Shown: positions 13,085-26,185, counted from the stretch's first letter. The stretch: 64,000 nucleotides of DNA from Sitta carolinensis (GCA_032173965.1 CM063289.1:26561690-26625689), one strand, 5' to 3'. A program made the numbers and translations. Notes: generated by a model from the sequence alone, not told the origin.

Positions 13085-14273
13085 AAAAACCTCCAAGTGA
13101 AGAAATCCCCAGTAAGTCAGTGTTATGGATAGAGGAGAGGACAGGGATTTGGAAGCATGGAACTCCTGAGATGATGTTACCAGAAAGCCTCCAAATTATA
13201 TAAAATGAGTAAGTCTCCCACATTGCCTTGATTGTTTGAAAAATTAGTATCTCCAACTTATTTTTATAATACAGGGAAAAAGTGTTAAGAGAAAAGACTG
13301 GACCTCCACAGCATCCTGTGATTGTGAAAAGCCACAGTACAAAATTCTCATCAGAAATATACTGAGTTGAAAAGACTCAAAGGCATGAAATGGGTAAAGG
13401 TTTTTGTCATGAGGGACAGGATTCAGATGTTCTTGGTTTTGAAGCTATCAGGGAATCTCTTTGTATTTTTTTCCAGAATAGAAGGATAACACACAGTTTG
13501 TTTAATTCAAAATGATTTGTACAAACTTACATTACAAATAATTGCCTTCCGATCAAATTAAAACTGCATCCTAGATGGAATTTGAAAGAATTCTGATCTT
13601 CTCATGTTAAACACTAGAGATGAGTTAGTTCTGAATTATCTAACAGTTGTGAAGAGCAACAATTTCATTTTTAAGATTAAATGGAGATAATGTCAGTCAG
13701 TCTGACATTTGTATTTATTCAAAGGACAAGGTTATATCCAAAGAGTCTTGAGGTTTTTACTCAGTGTTTGACCCAGAAGAAGCAAACAATACAACAAAAT
13801 TCATGAGCCCATCAGACAAGACAAAACAATTGACATATCCAGAAACCCCAGACGCTGCAGATCTCAGCTGAGATCAGGTTTGTGGTTTTAGAAACCTGTT
13901 AGTGAAGGAGATATTTATTTTAGCTACACAGGGAGGGAACTTGCAGCTGCCACTTTGTGTCCAGAGGCTGAGTGGGCTGCTGCAGAGACAATTGTTTGTC
14001 TCAGAATGGGAAGGCACCTTCTGCTGAGAATTACAGTAAGGGTGGAGGATGAGCTAAATGACATGTGAGACAATAAAACACAATAGAGATGAGAGGGGAG
14101 AGGAGAGGCATTAATAATGTGAATGCACTTTACAAGAATATCCATGTGTGGAGAAATGAGTGAGCAGGACTAAAGATGAAAGTGGAAATTACAGTGTAGC
14201 TTTAAAGAAATAGAGAAAATACTGTGATCTCTTCAATAGTGAGGTGGAAAAAAGAGACACTGGCTGTTATCCA

Positions 14274-14667
14274 GACAGCTCAGCTGTTATTGTAGAAATA
14301 CCACATTTTGAGGAGCTTTGAGAGACAATTACAATTCTCAGGACCAATAAAGCACCAGGGGCTGATAGTGTTCCTGCTGCATTATTGAAAACAGGAGGCT
14401 CTACACAGACCCAGAGGCTTTTGAAACTGATTTGGTTTGGAAGCTTGAATAAATTCCGAGTGAATATATCCAATTCTCTAGAAGGGAGAAACCAGAATGG
14501 AAGAAATGTTGCAGTATTTTCCTTTTGTACAGCCTAATATGTCCAAACTGCTTTATTAAAAACCCTATTTTTGTTCATGGAGAGGAGAGACTTCATCCAT
14601 TAAGAGCTCAGGAGAGGACAGGAATGTTATCAGGCCATAATTATCTGTATCTATCTATATCTATCTA

Positions 14668-14713
<46 letters not shown>

Positions 14714-14832
14714 TTATTTCTCTGTATATCTATATCTATATCATCTACATATAATCTATATCATATATCTATATCTATATCCATATCCATATCTGTATCT
14801 ACATCATCTATACCTATATCAATATAAATATA

Positions 14833-14885
<53 letters not shown>

Positions 14886-15657
14886 ATCTATTTATCTGTG
14901 TGTATTGTTTGCTTTCTAGATCTTAGGGAGGTATAAGAAATCTCGTGTATTTGTCACATGTTGACTTCCAGCAGAAAAAGGGTCTGGCACAGCTTGAAAA
15001 ACAAATTGAAAAGGTGCAAATATGAATTGATTGTAATGGCAAGCATTGCACAATCTGCTCTGTTTGACCTCAGTGAAGGGTTTTAACTCACAGAGATGCC
15101 TAAGTATCATTCCTGTAACTTTTAATATGGCTGGGTGGGATTAATACACTCATTGTGAAATTCTCAGAATGGTGTGAATTCGAATGGTTTACATTTCCTT
15201 TTTGACCATTGTGGTGAGTTTACTGTCATGAGAGAGAAGAAATATAGCTCAGAAGAGAGTTGTAGACCAGAAGGTACTGCAAATAAAAAACCAGACTCCA
15301 AAAAGTGCTTAAATTTGAAGGAAATAAAGCCCGGTTGTTAGCTTAAGATCAGCTTGGGAATGCTTTTTTGGGAGTCAGTAAATCCTCTGGATTATGCTGA
15401 TGTTAGAGGGTTTGAACATCTCAGAGGTAAGCAAGGCTTGTTAGGATGTTGTAATGATGTTACTTTTTCTGCAGGTAACATTTAGGTCCAAAAGAGAGAG
15501 AGAGATCAAACTGCAGAGCTTCAAGTTGTTGGATCTCTACTTAGATGGAAGAATGGTCACTAAACACCTCGAACAAAGCCCTGGGATAGATTTTTGGAGA
15601 ATGTGTGGAGAAGATTTAATAAAGATGAACTTGAAGTCTGTAAAGAACCCAATATAG
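14274..15657 (+). mobile_element. Decayed RTE-like non-LTR retrotransposon (reverse transcriptase relic), split by a microsatellite
   Basis: Remains of a LINE reverse transcriptase, readable only by moving between frames. In order: a finger motif, with upstream residues IVEIPHFEEL, then LRTNKAPGADSVPAALLK at about 14337-14390; EKPEWKK at 14486-14506; HVDF, resembling the catalytic A block, at 14957-14968; SEW at 15164-15172, where RTE proteins have S-x-W-F before the G-V-R-Q-G block; LDYADV at 15387-15404, resembling the YADD catalytic block with the second Asp lost; and FKLLDLYLDGRM in an open frame near 15520, resembling the FKYLGS..-DG- block after YADD. Spacings agree with an RTE-type enzyme once the 14643-14900 microsatellite is removed. 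Stops and frameshifts are present throughout, so it is dead. CR1 proteins have different residues at the finger motif, which argues against CR1. Endonuclease and 3' end were not found. The family call rests on remembered motifs, not an alignment. Confidence 0.62.
14643..14900. repeat. (ATCT)n / (TCTA)n tetranucleotide microsatellite, compound
   Basis: About 260 bp of tetranucleotide repeat in two long, nearly pure blocks (about 14670-14713 and 14833-14885), separated by degenerate TATATC, CCATAT and ATCATC variants. It lies inside the reverse-transcriptase relic, between the EWK and DF motifs, so it expanded within or inserted into the dead element. Likely to vary in length between individuals and to be error-prone in assembly. 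Confidence 0.97.
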
Positions 15658-18600
15658 TAAAGGCAATGAAATCCCTGGGCAGTGTGTTGGCAGAGGCAGC
15701 ATTTGAGATGATGGAAGACAGAACTGCCAAACATTTCTTGAAAGGCTGCTCTCATGGTATTTGACCTGGGTGCTGATCAAAGAGACAGCATGACTGAGCA
15801 TGACCAAGGGCCCTTAATGTGAATTAGTAACAATGGAAAAAATAAAAAAAGCCCTAATGGAAAAAATATGTCCTTGTCAGTCTTAGCAAACTATGGAAAG
15901 AGCCAGGGAATTTTTGGGCCTGTAGAGTTAGTAAATAAGTAACTAGCACTGCGTTAAAAGCTCGATGTCATAACAGGGTTTCTCTAATGGCAGATATGAT
16001 GCAGTAAAAGTGCAATGGGAATTTTGCATGGAGTAGGTCAGAAGGTAGACCTGACCCAACTATTATACATCAATGGAGATGAGAAAATGAGAGCAAATCT
16101 GCTTGGGAAGATTTTAAAGAGTTAGAACTATTGAAGCAAGAACTGTGAAAGGAAGCAATTTGGCTGGAAATGTGGTTGGTGATTATTAGAAGGGATCTGA
16201 TGACTTCAGGTTTGGTTTTCATGTGAATTCTTACATAAAAAAATGTCTCAGCTGGAGATAAGGAGCTGTAAATGCACCACACTGGGGTAATCCTGATATG
16301 ACTGTTTGACCTTAATCTGTTTCTTCACTTGCATTTGTATTCTAACCTTCTCAACTTCTAGCACAAAATTTTTATGACTTGGACTTACTCTTTATGCAGT
16401 TCACTTGTAAGAGCACTTCTGTCCTTAGCTAGCCTGAAAATTGCAGGGATTCTGGGAGATGAGCCAAAGTTCTCTGAAGCTCCTGGAAGCTCTTGTAGAT
16501 GAGGCTCTGTCATATGGCTGTTTGTCAGGTCTGAAGGTATTCACTATTCTCTGCCACTCTACCTACTCTCATTCAAACTCTAGATACTGACCTAGGTTGG
16601 TAGAACTGACCCCTTTATATTTTCAATTTCTCAAAACTTTTTATTCTACACTGATGTGCAGTCAAGTCAACATTAAGTGATTGTTTGGTGTCCTGAGAAT
16701 ATGTGTGACTATGTCTTGGGGGAGATAATGGAGACATTTTCCAACTCCAGAAATACTTTGGGTTAAATTACTTCCTTTCCAGTACCCTTGCCTGGCAAAA
16801 AAAACCCCTTATCACATGTATTTATCACACATATTTATGTATTTATCACATGTGTAAGTACTATGTACATACACATTTTCATACCTATGCACCTGCACAC
16901 AGAGCTCAGCTCATTGCTTTGGGATTTCCCTCTAGCTCACCCTCCTCTTTGCTCCAGCTCTGTCACAGCCCCTCTTGCAGTGGCTTTTCAACTCAGAACT
17001 TTTCTCCACATCCCACTTGCCCTTTCTGGATTTAAAGGACAAGTTGTTCTCCCTCCAGTGGCTTTTGTTCCCATGACTCTTTCTCAGACTTTTGCATTAG
17101 CCATTAGTATCCTGCTGCCCCTGATAGCTCATTGAACTTGGTCTTGAGTCAATGGTCTTGTTTTGAGCCAATTAGAAAAGATTTCCTTTCCTTTATCAAA
17201 GCTAAACAAAAGCAAGGAAATTAAATTAAATACAGAACTATGTTTGAATAACAGTAGGGCTGTGACATGAGGCAGGAAGCTCAGAGATAAGGCTGATGAT
17301 CTGCCCAGAAGGGCTGCAGGAATGAAGGCCAGAACGTCAGGCACGACCCAACATTTTTGTGGGCTTCCATCAGTGGTCTGTCAGAGCAGTGAGTGCCTGG
17401 AGTAAGAAAATAGCATCTCTAGGCTGGGTTGGGAGGGAGGGGATGTGTGACCTCCCCCTGTGCTGTTCACCAGCCCTCTCTGCAGGCTGAGAGCTGATGC
17501 TCAATGCAGGGAGAGCAGTGTGTGCTCGGGGAGCAAAGGGGCAGGAGGCACAGACAGGAGGTCTGAAAGGTCCTCCACTCACTGTCCTCATATTGTCCAT
17601 CCCTCATGAATGGGTGAGACAACTTCCCTCGAGCATTTCAGACTACTTCCAGGGTAGGAAACATTGCTAAACTGGGCATCCCTTGCTGACCATGTTCAAC
17701 AGCTCTATTGCTCATCCTTCTCTGATACCTCTTTTTCTAGACTTACACAGGGACAGAGGGCAAATATCTATTTATTCTCTCCTTCCCTCAGTTCCCTTGA
17801 TGAGAACTGAAAACTGTGTCTACACCTGATGCTAAAGGAGTTGGATTTTTGCTTTGCTGGAAAGCATCCTGTTAGTAACTGGAGTGTGTCCAATGTGGTG
17901 ACTTCAGCTGGAAATCAGAATTATGAAGTGTCCATCCTGCTCCTTATGGAGACTGTTCACACTTCCCCTCCATGCTGGTGTCTGATAAAATGATAGAGAA
18001 ATAGCTGGGTGTGATGGTTTTAGATATATTGAACTGTCTCATAGTTTCATTTGCTACAATTTCTGTCCTAAGTAGGAGTTATGATGCTCGTACTCTCACC
18101 AGCAAACTGAGAGCCAAGTTCAAAGCTGAAGAAGGCCCAAAGAAAGCTCTTCATTCTGCTAGCAAGTACTTGGGCATAGAAACACTGGGGTAGGCAGGGG
18201 GGAGTGAGAAATGCAGAGTAAGAACTGCAGGTCCTTTGGCTTCCATTTATTTTCTAAGACATGTGGCAAATCTTCCTTTTTAACACATGAGTCTCTCCAT
18301 CATCCTTATTTTATGTGAGCTCATTTCAATTGCACTGACTCTAAGTATTTATTTGGCTATTTATTTTAAAATAATGTATTTCAAATTCTCTCAAGGAACA
18401 GAATATTTGATTGAAATTCAAGGGAGGGCCCTCTGTTGGAACACTGCTGACAGACAGCTTTAAGGACAAAAAAGCCACAGCTCCAGTAATAAAGATTAAA
18501 GGAGCTTAAAACATGAAACTTCCTTACTTGCTGTAATTTAATGTGTGGTTTTTAGTTTTTTTTTCTTTCAGATTAACTGAACACTGGCAACACCCAGTCA

Positions 18601-21310
18601 TTCTTGTCAGGAGGTATTGCAGATATTGTGCCTGGTAAATCTATTTCTCAATATAACCATTTTGGCAAAATACCTGAGGGTGACTATGGACAGTTTCAAA
18701 CCTCATATAAACGATATATAATGATTTAAAATGTGTAATGGTGCTGGACTGCTGGACTGTTGGCTGGTCAGAAAATGCTGGGATAAGTTTGGTGAAAAAA
18801 CATCCCCATCCAGCAAAGTTCAGCACCCTGGAAGTGGTCACAGGACTTAAAACTTCCGTAGCTGAGAGCAGAGTGTCAGGGCTGAGCCCTGCAAGTGCTG
18901 ACACAGACAGCCCTGCCTGGAGCTCTGACACCTCCCTGTGCAGAGCAGGTGTTGGCAGGGGCTGGAGGTTCTCTGCCCCTCTTATCTGTGGCTGTTATCA
19001 GGTGAAGCCCCTGCCAGAAGGGTGGAGAGTGTAAAAAACACATACCAGTGTCCCTTAAATTGTCAAGATGCCTGAAGCTCGGGACCACCTGGAAGATGAT
19101 GTTGGGAGGGCAGCAGAGATGAATGATGGCTTTCTCCTTTTTTAGTGTCCTGATTGCTGTTGTCACTCCAAATGCCAGCCCTTCCCAGCCTTATCCTGCT
19201 CCATCTCAGCATCAGTTTAACAGCATGGATTGCTTCCTTTGCCTGTGGCCATTTAGGGCTCATCCATCTGGAAAGCCCTGCCACAATTCGTGTGAGAACT
19301 CACCTGGGCAGGAAGGAATACCAGACACTTTGCCTTAATGATTGACAGAGTCCCTGTGATCACAGTCACACAAGCTGACATCCTGTGTGCTTTTCTGTCC
19401 CACCCCCACTGGGATACATCCTGTGGGTTTGTATTTGCTGTTTTCTGCCTTTATTGGAACAGAGGAGAGAGTTGCTAAAACCCTGTTTTGATTCACTCTT
19501 CTCCCTGTGCAAACCACTATCTTTTCCTTCATGGTATTTGTTCACAGATCTTCTGAAGCTGAAGGATAGGTGTGTTTTTCAGAAGATAAGGACACATTGT
19601 TTTTCTTTGCTTAGCTGTTCCCCTTGACCCCAGTGCTGGGAGAGAGGTCCCTGACCTCTCCCTGATCTCTCTCTCCCTGGTGCTTCTCCTCTCAAGATCA
19701 GATTTTCTTGGCATGACTTGAAATTCCCCTGTTATGTTTTTTTTTTCTGAGATTTTATTCACTTTTTGGGCACGCAATGTAAAGAAAGGACCAACCATGC
19801 AAAGAGGGGACCAGCAGCAGAACTACCCAGTGGAGAAGTGGAGATGACTGACCCCAGCAAAAATTGTGCTCCTTCCTCTGGAAAAAAAAAAAAAAAAAAA
19901 GAAGAAAAAGGGAATCACATGGGAAGTATCTCAAAGCAAAACCAGTGAGAATTTATGAATTAGATTCTCCAGAGTACTCTTGCTGTGACTTGGTGACCAA
20001 AAAAGCTCTTTAAACAGCAGTGTCATGTGACAAGTGAAGAGCCTGAGACTGCTCCCCATTTGGTTTTGGTTATTTAATACGAGTTAGATTAACAGAAAGC
20101 TCTTCAATGAAAGGCCTTAAGGAAGAACATATTGTTGATCTCAAAAAAAACCGATAAACAACTGGCAGCCATGCATGGTATTTTCATGCTAAACCAAGAT
20201 AAAAAGCTTCCCTCCTCATTCTCCCCCATGCCTCGTTGTTTCTTTTCAGGATAATGTGAACATATGTTTTTGTCCCCATGAAAGGGACATGATTTTGATC
20301 AAGGCCTTGGCATGTCCAGCGAGCCCAAAGCAATTTTTGCATTTGCAAATAACAAAAATTATCTTTTTAAGATTGGCAGCCTCCTGCTCTCACATGGAAC
20401 AAACCTCCTCACAGCTTTGACTGTGACACACAGGCCAGTGAGCCACGAGGAGTCTGCACAGCACTGCTGAAACCTGATCATCTCCTCAAAATGAGTTTTG
20501 TAACAAAAGCAATGGCTCTCTTCCTCCACAGTCACATCCAGGGAGCTCTCATGCTTTACACCAAATGACAATTAGCCTGCTACAGCCTGTGTGATACTTG
20601 AAAATGTCACTACCAGTACCTAAAGGCTCACCACCGACTTTCCTTTATTTCCAATTAAAATAAACATATATTAAGTAAATATTCACTGTCAAGTACTAAA
20701 TGTGAATTGCTGCTGTGTGCTGTTTGTCAGGCCTTGTTCTGGGACACGCTGCTTATGATCTGCCCGGGTGTTTGTTACATTTTCCCCTGTAAGAGTGTTT
20801 GGATATTTCATCAATCATGAATGCAAGTTCCTTTGTCGTCTTTTGAAGGAGTGATGTGGTTTCATTTATAAAAACCATGTTGAGAACATGCTTCCTTTTA
20901 AAAAGTGAAACCTCTTCTTAGCAATGTTTCATCTGGAAATGGCAGGGACAGAAAATCACTTTAGCTGGTCTTGGGGGTGATTTCTCTGCTCCACAAAGAT
21001 TTTCAGTTCTCCGTGCAAGCAGCCAAGGCAGCTTTCTTGAAGGAGTCATGGTAGCAATTAGGTCACTCAACAAACAAAGCAGGTCTGGCAAAATCCAGGT
21101 CTAAACATATGCTTGGACATTTTCCACTGTGCAGAGATGGGAAGAAGGCTTTCGGTGATCTAGAACATTCCCAAAGATACACAAGATCGTTTTAAGAAAG
21201 ATGTGAAGGAATTCTGGTGTTAATGGATCATCCCCACACAGTCTCAGTGTGCCTGCACTTAGGTTTTGAGGGGACAGGTTTTTTTCTGCTTTTAGTCTCA
21301 GGCACTTTAA
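15658..21310. other. Non-coding sequence, no gene recognised
   Basis: Repeat-poor sequence after the reverse-transcriptase relic. The first few hundred bases could be more of that dead element, but no further motif could be matched. At 18571-18631 a pyrimidine-rich AG is followed by a 61-base open stretch ending in GGTAAAT. That pattern is common by chance, so I do not call an exon. CpG-retaining, AT-rich sequence at about 20640-20900 may be conserved. Confidence 0.65.
19882..19900. repeat. A19 homopolymer with purine-rich flank
   Basis: Nineteen A followed by GAAGAAAAAGGG. Simple low-complexity sequence. Confidence 0.95.
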
Positions 21311-21395
21311 TTTCCTCACTGCAAAGGTGGTGAGACATTGGAATGGGCATCCCTGGGAAGTGATCATCCCTGGAAGTGTTCAAGAAACACTTGTT
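21311..21395 (+). mobile_element. CR1 LINE fragment, 3' region of the ORF
   Basis: Sense-oriented CR1 piece. It carries the stretch TTTCCTCACTGCAAAGGTGG, then TGAGACATTGGAATGGGC, and ends with CCCTGGAAGTGTTCAAGAAA. This follows the known CR1 order near the end of the second reading frame: the 'start of the last exon-like block' (cactggaacaggttgcccag), then the 'valine-glutamate-serine-proline-serine-leucine-glutamate-valine' coding part. The 3' untranslated part and the repeat tail are missing, so the copy is truncated at both ends. Identity to consensus was judged by eye; it looks old. Confidence 0.75.
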
Positions 21396-22445
21396 ACCTC
21401 TTTGGAGATTGCAAGGAATGGCTTATAGAGAAATTCTTGATTAAAAAATGAGTTAACGAGTTCATCTGCATTCACCATGAGTTTATGAGACTAATGAACT
21501 AATCCCAAGCAGTTACTGTGCAGCTTCTCTGATTGTCCCTCCACTTTGACTGATATTTCAATCCAGAACTTGATTGAAGTTTATCGATGGAAATCTGGTC
21601 AGGGCAGTAACTGCAAATAAAAGGTGCTGTGAGGTGCCATGTGTCTTGGCACAGGCTTTTGGCACTGGGGCTGGGAGGCTGAGCACCAGCACAGCCACAT
21701 GAGCTCATGTCTGTGCAGTTCACATGCTCCCACTTCCCAGTGAAACAGGAGAGGGTGCCTTGGCATCACATGAAGAAGCTTTTTGGTCCCTTTCAAATGT
21801 CAGCTTTCCCCATGGAGACTTGTTAAGCACAAAATGACAGTGTCCCCAGGTCATGCATTACTCAGCAGCAGCATGAGGCCCCCAGATGTGCTGTGCCTCC
21901 AGCTCACAGGATGTTCTTTGTCCAGGGGACACGGTTCCAGTTCTTGGTTTGGTTTTATTTTAGTGCATCTGGATAAAAAGGAAAAGAGCCAACACACTGA
22001 TTTGACTTGAACTTGAGGCATCACTCTCAAACACAAAGATCTCATTTCTCATTCTAGCTTGAGCTGTTGAGGAGAATAAGATCTTCCTTCAGTTCAGTTT
22101 GAAATTGTTGCAGCATATGGACGTGTTTAGGGATCGCAAGAAGGATCACCACGCTTTGTAATAAGTGAAGATTTAAAAACTGAGCGTTCTTCCAGCTGTA
22201 CATGTGTGAGAGGCAGATCCACTTACAGATTTAGCAGGCATGAGAACACACAAAGAGGTGCTTGTACTCCATCCAAAGCTCCTCATAAAGCAGTTTAGTT
22301 TGCACAGCTCTGAGTCTTCACTGTGAGTTCATCTTCCTAGAGTGCTCCACAGCTTCATACACTGTGCTGTATTCCAGTTAACTCCATTGATTTCATCAGA
22401 GTTTGGTTGCTTTTTCCTGCCCCAATGCATCCATATGGCATAAGC

Positions 22446-22468
22446 TTTTTTTTTTTTTTTTTTTTTTT
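22446..22468. repeat. T23 homopolymer
   Basis: Uninterrupted T23 after CATAAGC. No element body was recognised next to it. Confidence 0.97.
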
Positions 22469-24240
22469 GCTGTCACATAAATATAAAATAATGAAGCAAG
22501 GCTCAGGGATATGCCAGAGAAAACACAGTGTGCCTCATATGAACTCAAGATGTCAGCTGGCTTTGTGGAGAAAGGAAGATGGATTTTGTCCCAGTTAAAG
22601 GTACTCTGTTAATGGACATATGAAGGATGTTGCAGGTTTACTCTGGGACACCATCAACAGTAGGAGGAGACATTGATTGTCCTCTATAAATGGAGCTCTT
22701 CTATGAGAGAATGAATCCTGAAATATCTATGAATTGTTTGGGACATCCAGGGAAGTGCCCTCAGTGCTGGCATCCCTTCTTCCAAGGCAGGTGTTGTTGT
22801 GTCACCTGGTTTGGGGGCTCTCTGCAGTCACCTCTCCTGCTGATCAGATTTTTTATCAAACCTTTGTCTGTGCTGCTGCTCATAGAGAGCCTCAATAACT
22901 GTCCATGGCCAAGGAGAGGGGGAGAGTTACTTGCCCTGTGGAAAAGAATATGGCACCAGGAAGGAGATACAAAGGTAGGAGGAAAGGACTCAGAATGCAG
23001 TAAAGTTTTCCAAGAATTTGTGATTCTGGAACAAGTAACAGAGCCAGCAGGATTTATACTAAACATATATCCCCAATTCAGGCAAACATTGTTAATTCTC
23101 TGGTAGAAAGAGATATGGTGAGGCCTTTTCCAATAAACAGCACTAATTTGGATAAAATAAACCATCTGTGGGGCTGCAGTCAGTAAAACTGGCCCAGTTT
23201 AAGAAGGCTCACTGCAACATTGACCCAATGAACTGTGCATCAGGGCAGGGTTCAGGCCCTCCATCATCAGGCTCCAATGGGCCAGCACTTGGAAATGTTC
23301 AGCTTTCTCAGTGTTCTTGTCTGGGTGACAGGCTTGACTTGTGTGAGCAGAAATAGAGAAAAAATCTTAAAACCCTGTGAGAAACACCAACATTTTTCAA
23401 GGCATGTGTTCATAGGGAACATAGGTCAGGGAATATGTCTTTGTCTTCCATATAATCTCTGCAGAATGTTATAATGAATCAGCTTTTATCTCTCTTTACA
23501 CACCCCAAATTTGGGGATTGGCATCCAAATCTAGAGTTAGGAAATAAAATGGGCTCTTTCCTTTTAAAATTAATTATTGCAATAAAACCCCCCAAGCATA
23601 TTAACTCCCCATCTCTTTTGTATCAGGTCATTAACTGCTCAAAATCTCGTGGTATTGCCATAGAATTAATGATTGCTCTTTCAGAACACCCAGTCTCAGT
23701 GGAATTACTGTGCTAGAAGAACCCACTGGTTTGAGTTTATGTTTTTTTAATACAAAGCCATCTGTCCCAGTGCTGCAGCATCAGATCCTTTCAACTAAGA
23801 AATGCTCAGCTGGCAGAAGCTTTTCCCACCATTTTTATCAGTTTGATTGAAGGCACTCTTATCCAGGGGAAGGTGGAAAGTGCCATCTGATGTGGCTGAC
23901 ACAGGGATCTCCACGAGGAAATCCCACTTTTAACTTTTCAGTCCTGTCTTCTGTTTTGCCTTTCAGAGGATATGAAGCCCACAGGAGCAGAATCTGTATT
24001 AGATGTGGGACATTAATAAAGATTTCCTCTTGAAGAAATTGGCAGTAAGAATTCAGCACAAACTGATCAAGCAAGTCCCAGAAGCCACTGGTCCAGTCCC
24101 AAGGAACATTAAAATAGATGTCCTCCACATGGAAGATGGGTAAACCAGAAGGGGCTGGCTCCCCTTTTTATAACGGGTTTAATTCTGAATTTAACCACTG
24201 TTAGGATTTGCTTGTTTTTAAATTAGTTCCATCCCCTTTC

Positions 24241-24259
24241 TTTTTTTTTTTTTTTTTTT
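24241..24259. repeat. T19 homopolymer
   Basis: Uninterrupted T19 preceded by CCCCTTTC, so part of a longer pyrimidine stretch. Confidence 0.96.
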
Positions 24260-26162
24260 AACCTTATTCACTATGTCTCAGGAGCTTGCTGTAGGTGCAG
24301 CTGTAGGTCCATGATTTCATTGCTCCTAGAAGTGGACTAGGGATGGAAATTGAGAGTCAAGGATGAAAACCAGTGGAATTCAATATCTTTCTGAGCCTGA
24401 GCTTTGGCACTGGTGAAGGCATACACAGAGATTTCTATGAAATAACTCCTCTGTAAATGCTGGTTATGCAAAAAAACTCTGATGTTATGTACCAGGAGAA
24501 ACATATTCAAGTGCAGACACTAAAGTTTAGTTTGAAATGTATGCTGATACTTTTTTTAAAATCCTCTCCAAAATCTACAGAAAAAGTTAGGTATTTTAAG
24601 CAATATTTTAAAACATTTTAAAGGGAAAAAAAGAGCTAATAATTAACATCTCTCTTAGTCCCCTGTTTTTTCTTTTAATTTAAAGCCATCTGGAATCCAG
24701 TGTTGACAGATAAACCCCTTAATCTCTTTACTTATGTTAAATGCGCTCTCCAAGTCCTATTTTTCACTTCTAATTTAGTGGCATTTGAAAGGGTCGGGTG
24801 GGGAAAGTGAGCCAAAGGCCAAAATATTTGCAGGAGGATGGGTGCAGTGACTTCAGTGTTGGATGCACACCTGAAGAACAAAGGGATGCCCACAGAACAA
24901 CCTCCCCTGGGCTGCCTTGGCTGCTGGGTAAAATCTTCTCCTTGCACACAAGCCAGGCTGCAAGTGGCTCTATAATTAAGCTGTGTTCACTTCATGGTCC
25001 TCTTATAGGTTCCTGTGCAAGATTAGTGCTGTTGGAGGATTCTTCACTGGCCTTTGGTGAACTGGAGCTGCTGTGGAGGAGCTCCAGGCAGCCCCATCCT
25101 CATGGGAGCCACAGGAATTGTTGCCAAGAAAAGCAAAATGTTTGTCTAGCGGCAGTCACTTTCCAAGAGGTCGTGGAAGGTTGCTTGGCATCTGACACTG
25201 TTAGTATCTGAGTTTTAATGGAAGGCTGGGTGACAAAAATCTGGCATTAAATTGCATTTAGGGCTGTGAAATCCAAGATTGCTTGCTAAGCATAAGCCTG
25301 TTTTCTGGCATGCTCCTCCCATGAGAGGCAAGCAAAGTGCCCTGTGAGGGAGCATCTCCTAAGATGGTTTTGTTTAATCATCTTTGCTTTGTGGCAAATG
25401 GCTGCCAGAGGTGACTTTGTCCAAAATAAATCTGCTTTTTCTCTTCATTGGGGAAAGGCATATAAATCCCAGATGATGCTGTGAATGTAAAGGACACACC
25501 CCAGTGCTGTTTGGAATGGTTTGGATCTCTTTTCTGCTTCTGGGTTTTTTTTCCTTAAAACACCATCTCCTGGACTCAGGGGATCCTGTGGTGCCTTTGG
25601 AATGAAAAGTTTGTGGAACTGCTAGCTACGGGAAAATGCTTAAAACCATGTGAGCCATGTATAACAAAAGGCAAGTATTGGGAATATGGTGGTTATTGGT
25701 TTTGCTTGGTCTGTACACAGAATAATTTCTTTGGGAGCCGCAGAAGGATTGAGTGTCCTGACACTTGAGTGCTTGGAGTTTCCAAGGCTGAGGGAGCAGC
25801 CCCCCATGGAGAGGAGGGAGAGCAAACCCCTGTTCCTGGGACACATGGTAGAGAATGGAGAATGTCAAGACACCTGCACTGACATTTTAAAGGCAATAAT
25901 CTCAATTTTCAGTGTTCTGTCCCGCACTTCATAAATGAATAATTGTGAGACATTTTAAAGAGTCTCCTACTTCAAGTCAAAAGGTATGTCAGTAAGAAAT
26001 GGCGACTAGAACTGAACAAATAGGAAAAAGTCCTTATGGATGTTATTTCAAATACCAAAATTAATTTGTTTGGCCTACGTTCAAAAGCCTCCCATGTCAG
26101 CTTTGTGGAAACACTTGGGTGCCAGTGTTTTACTACCAAATGAAGATTTTTAAAGCTCCAAT

Positions 26163-26185
26163 ACTTCCAGTGAGTCACTGGAAGT
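26163..26185. promoter_or_regulatory. 23-bp perfect palindrome centred on an AP-1-type site
   Basis: Eleven-base arms pair without a mismatch around a single central G at 26174. The centre is TGAGTCA (26171-26177), the consensus heptamer bound by Fos/Jun-family bZIP dimers. Symmetry well beyond the heptamer is unusual; a rough estimate for such arms by chance is about 0.01-0.02 per window of this size. No promoter or gene is nearby, so any role as a distal element is inference. It could also be chance, or the relic of a small inverted repeat. Confidence 0.35.

Larger units (their letters stand above)
1..14273. other. Non-coding unique sequence, no gene recognised
   Basis: About 14 kb in which I see no exon, RNA gene or CR1 piece. 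Open frames reach at most 143 codons (10370-10801) and resemble no protein I know. The content is the simple repeats, the A42 and T23 tracts, the hairpins at 6.7 and 8.6 kb, and the possible conserved blocks listed separately. A further AT-rich stretch at about 12090-12260, with TTAATCCC and retained CpGs, has a similar texture to those blocks. Confidence 0.7.

Noticed and set aside
14646..14900. CRISPR-like or other ordered array
   Set aside because: It is a simple tetranucleotide microsatellite with no spacers, in a vertebrate context.
18571..18631. Candidate short exon: pyrimidine tract plus AG, a 61-base open stretch, then GGTAAAT
   Set aside because: Such acceptor and donor pairs occur often by chance. 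The encoded peptide is not recognised and no neighbouring exon was found.
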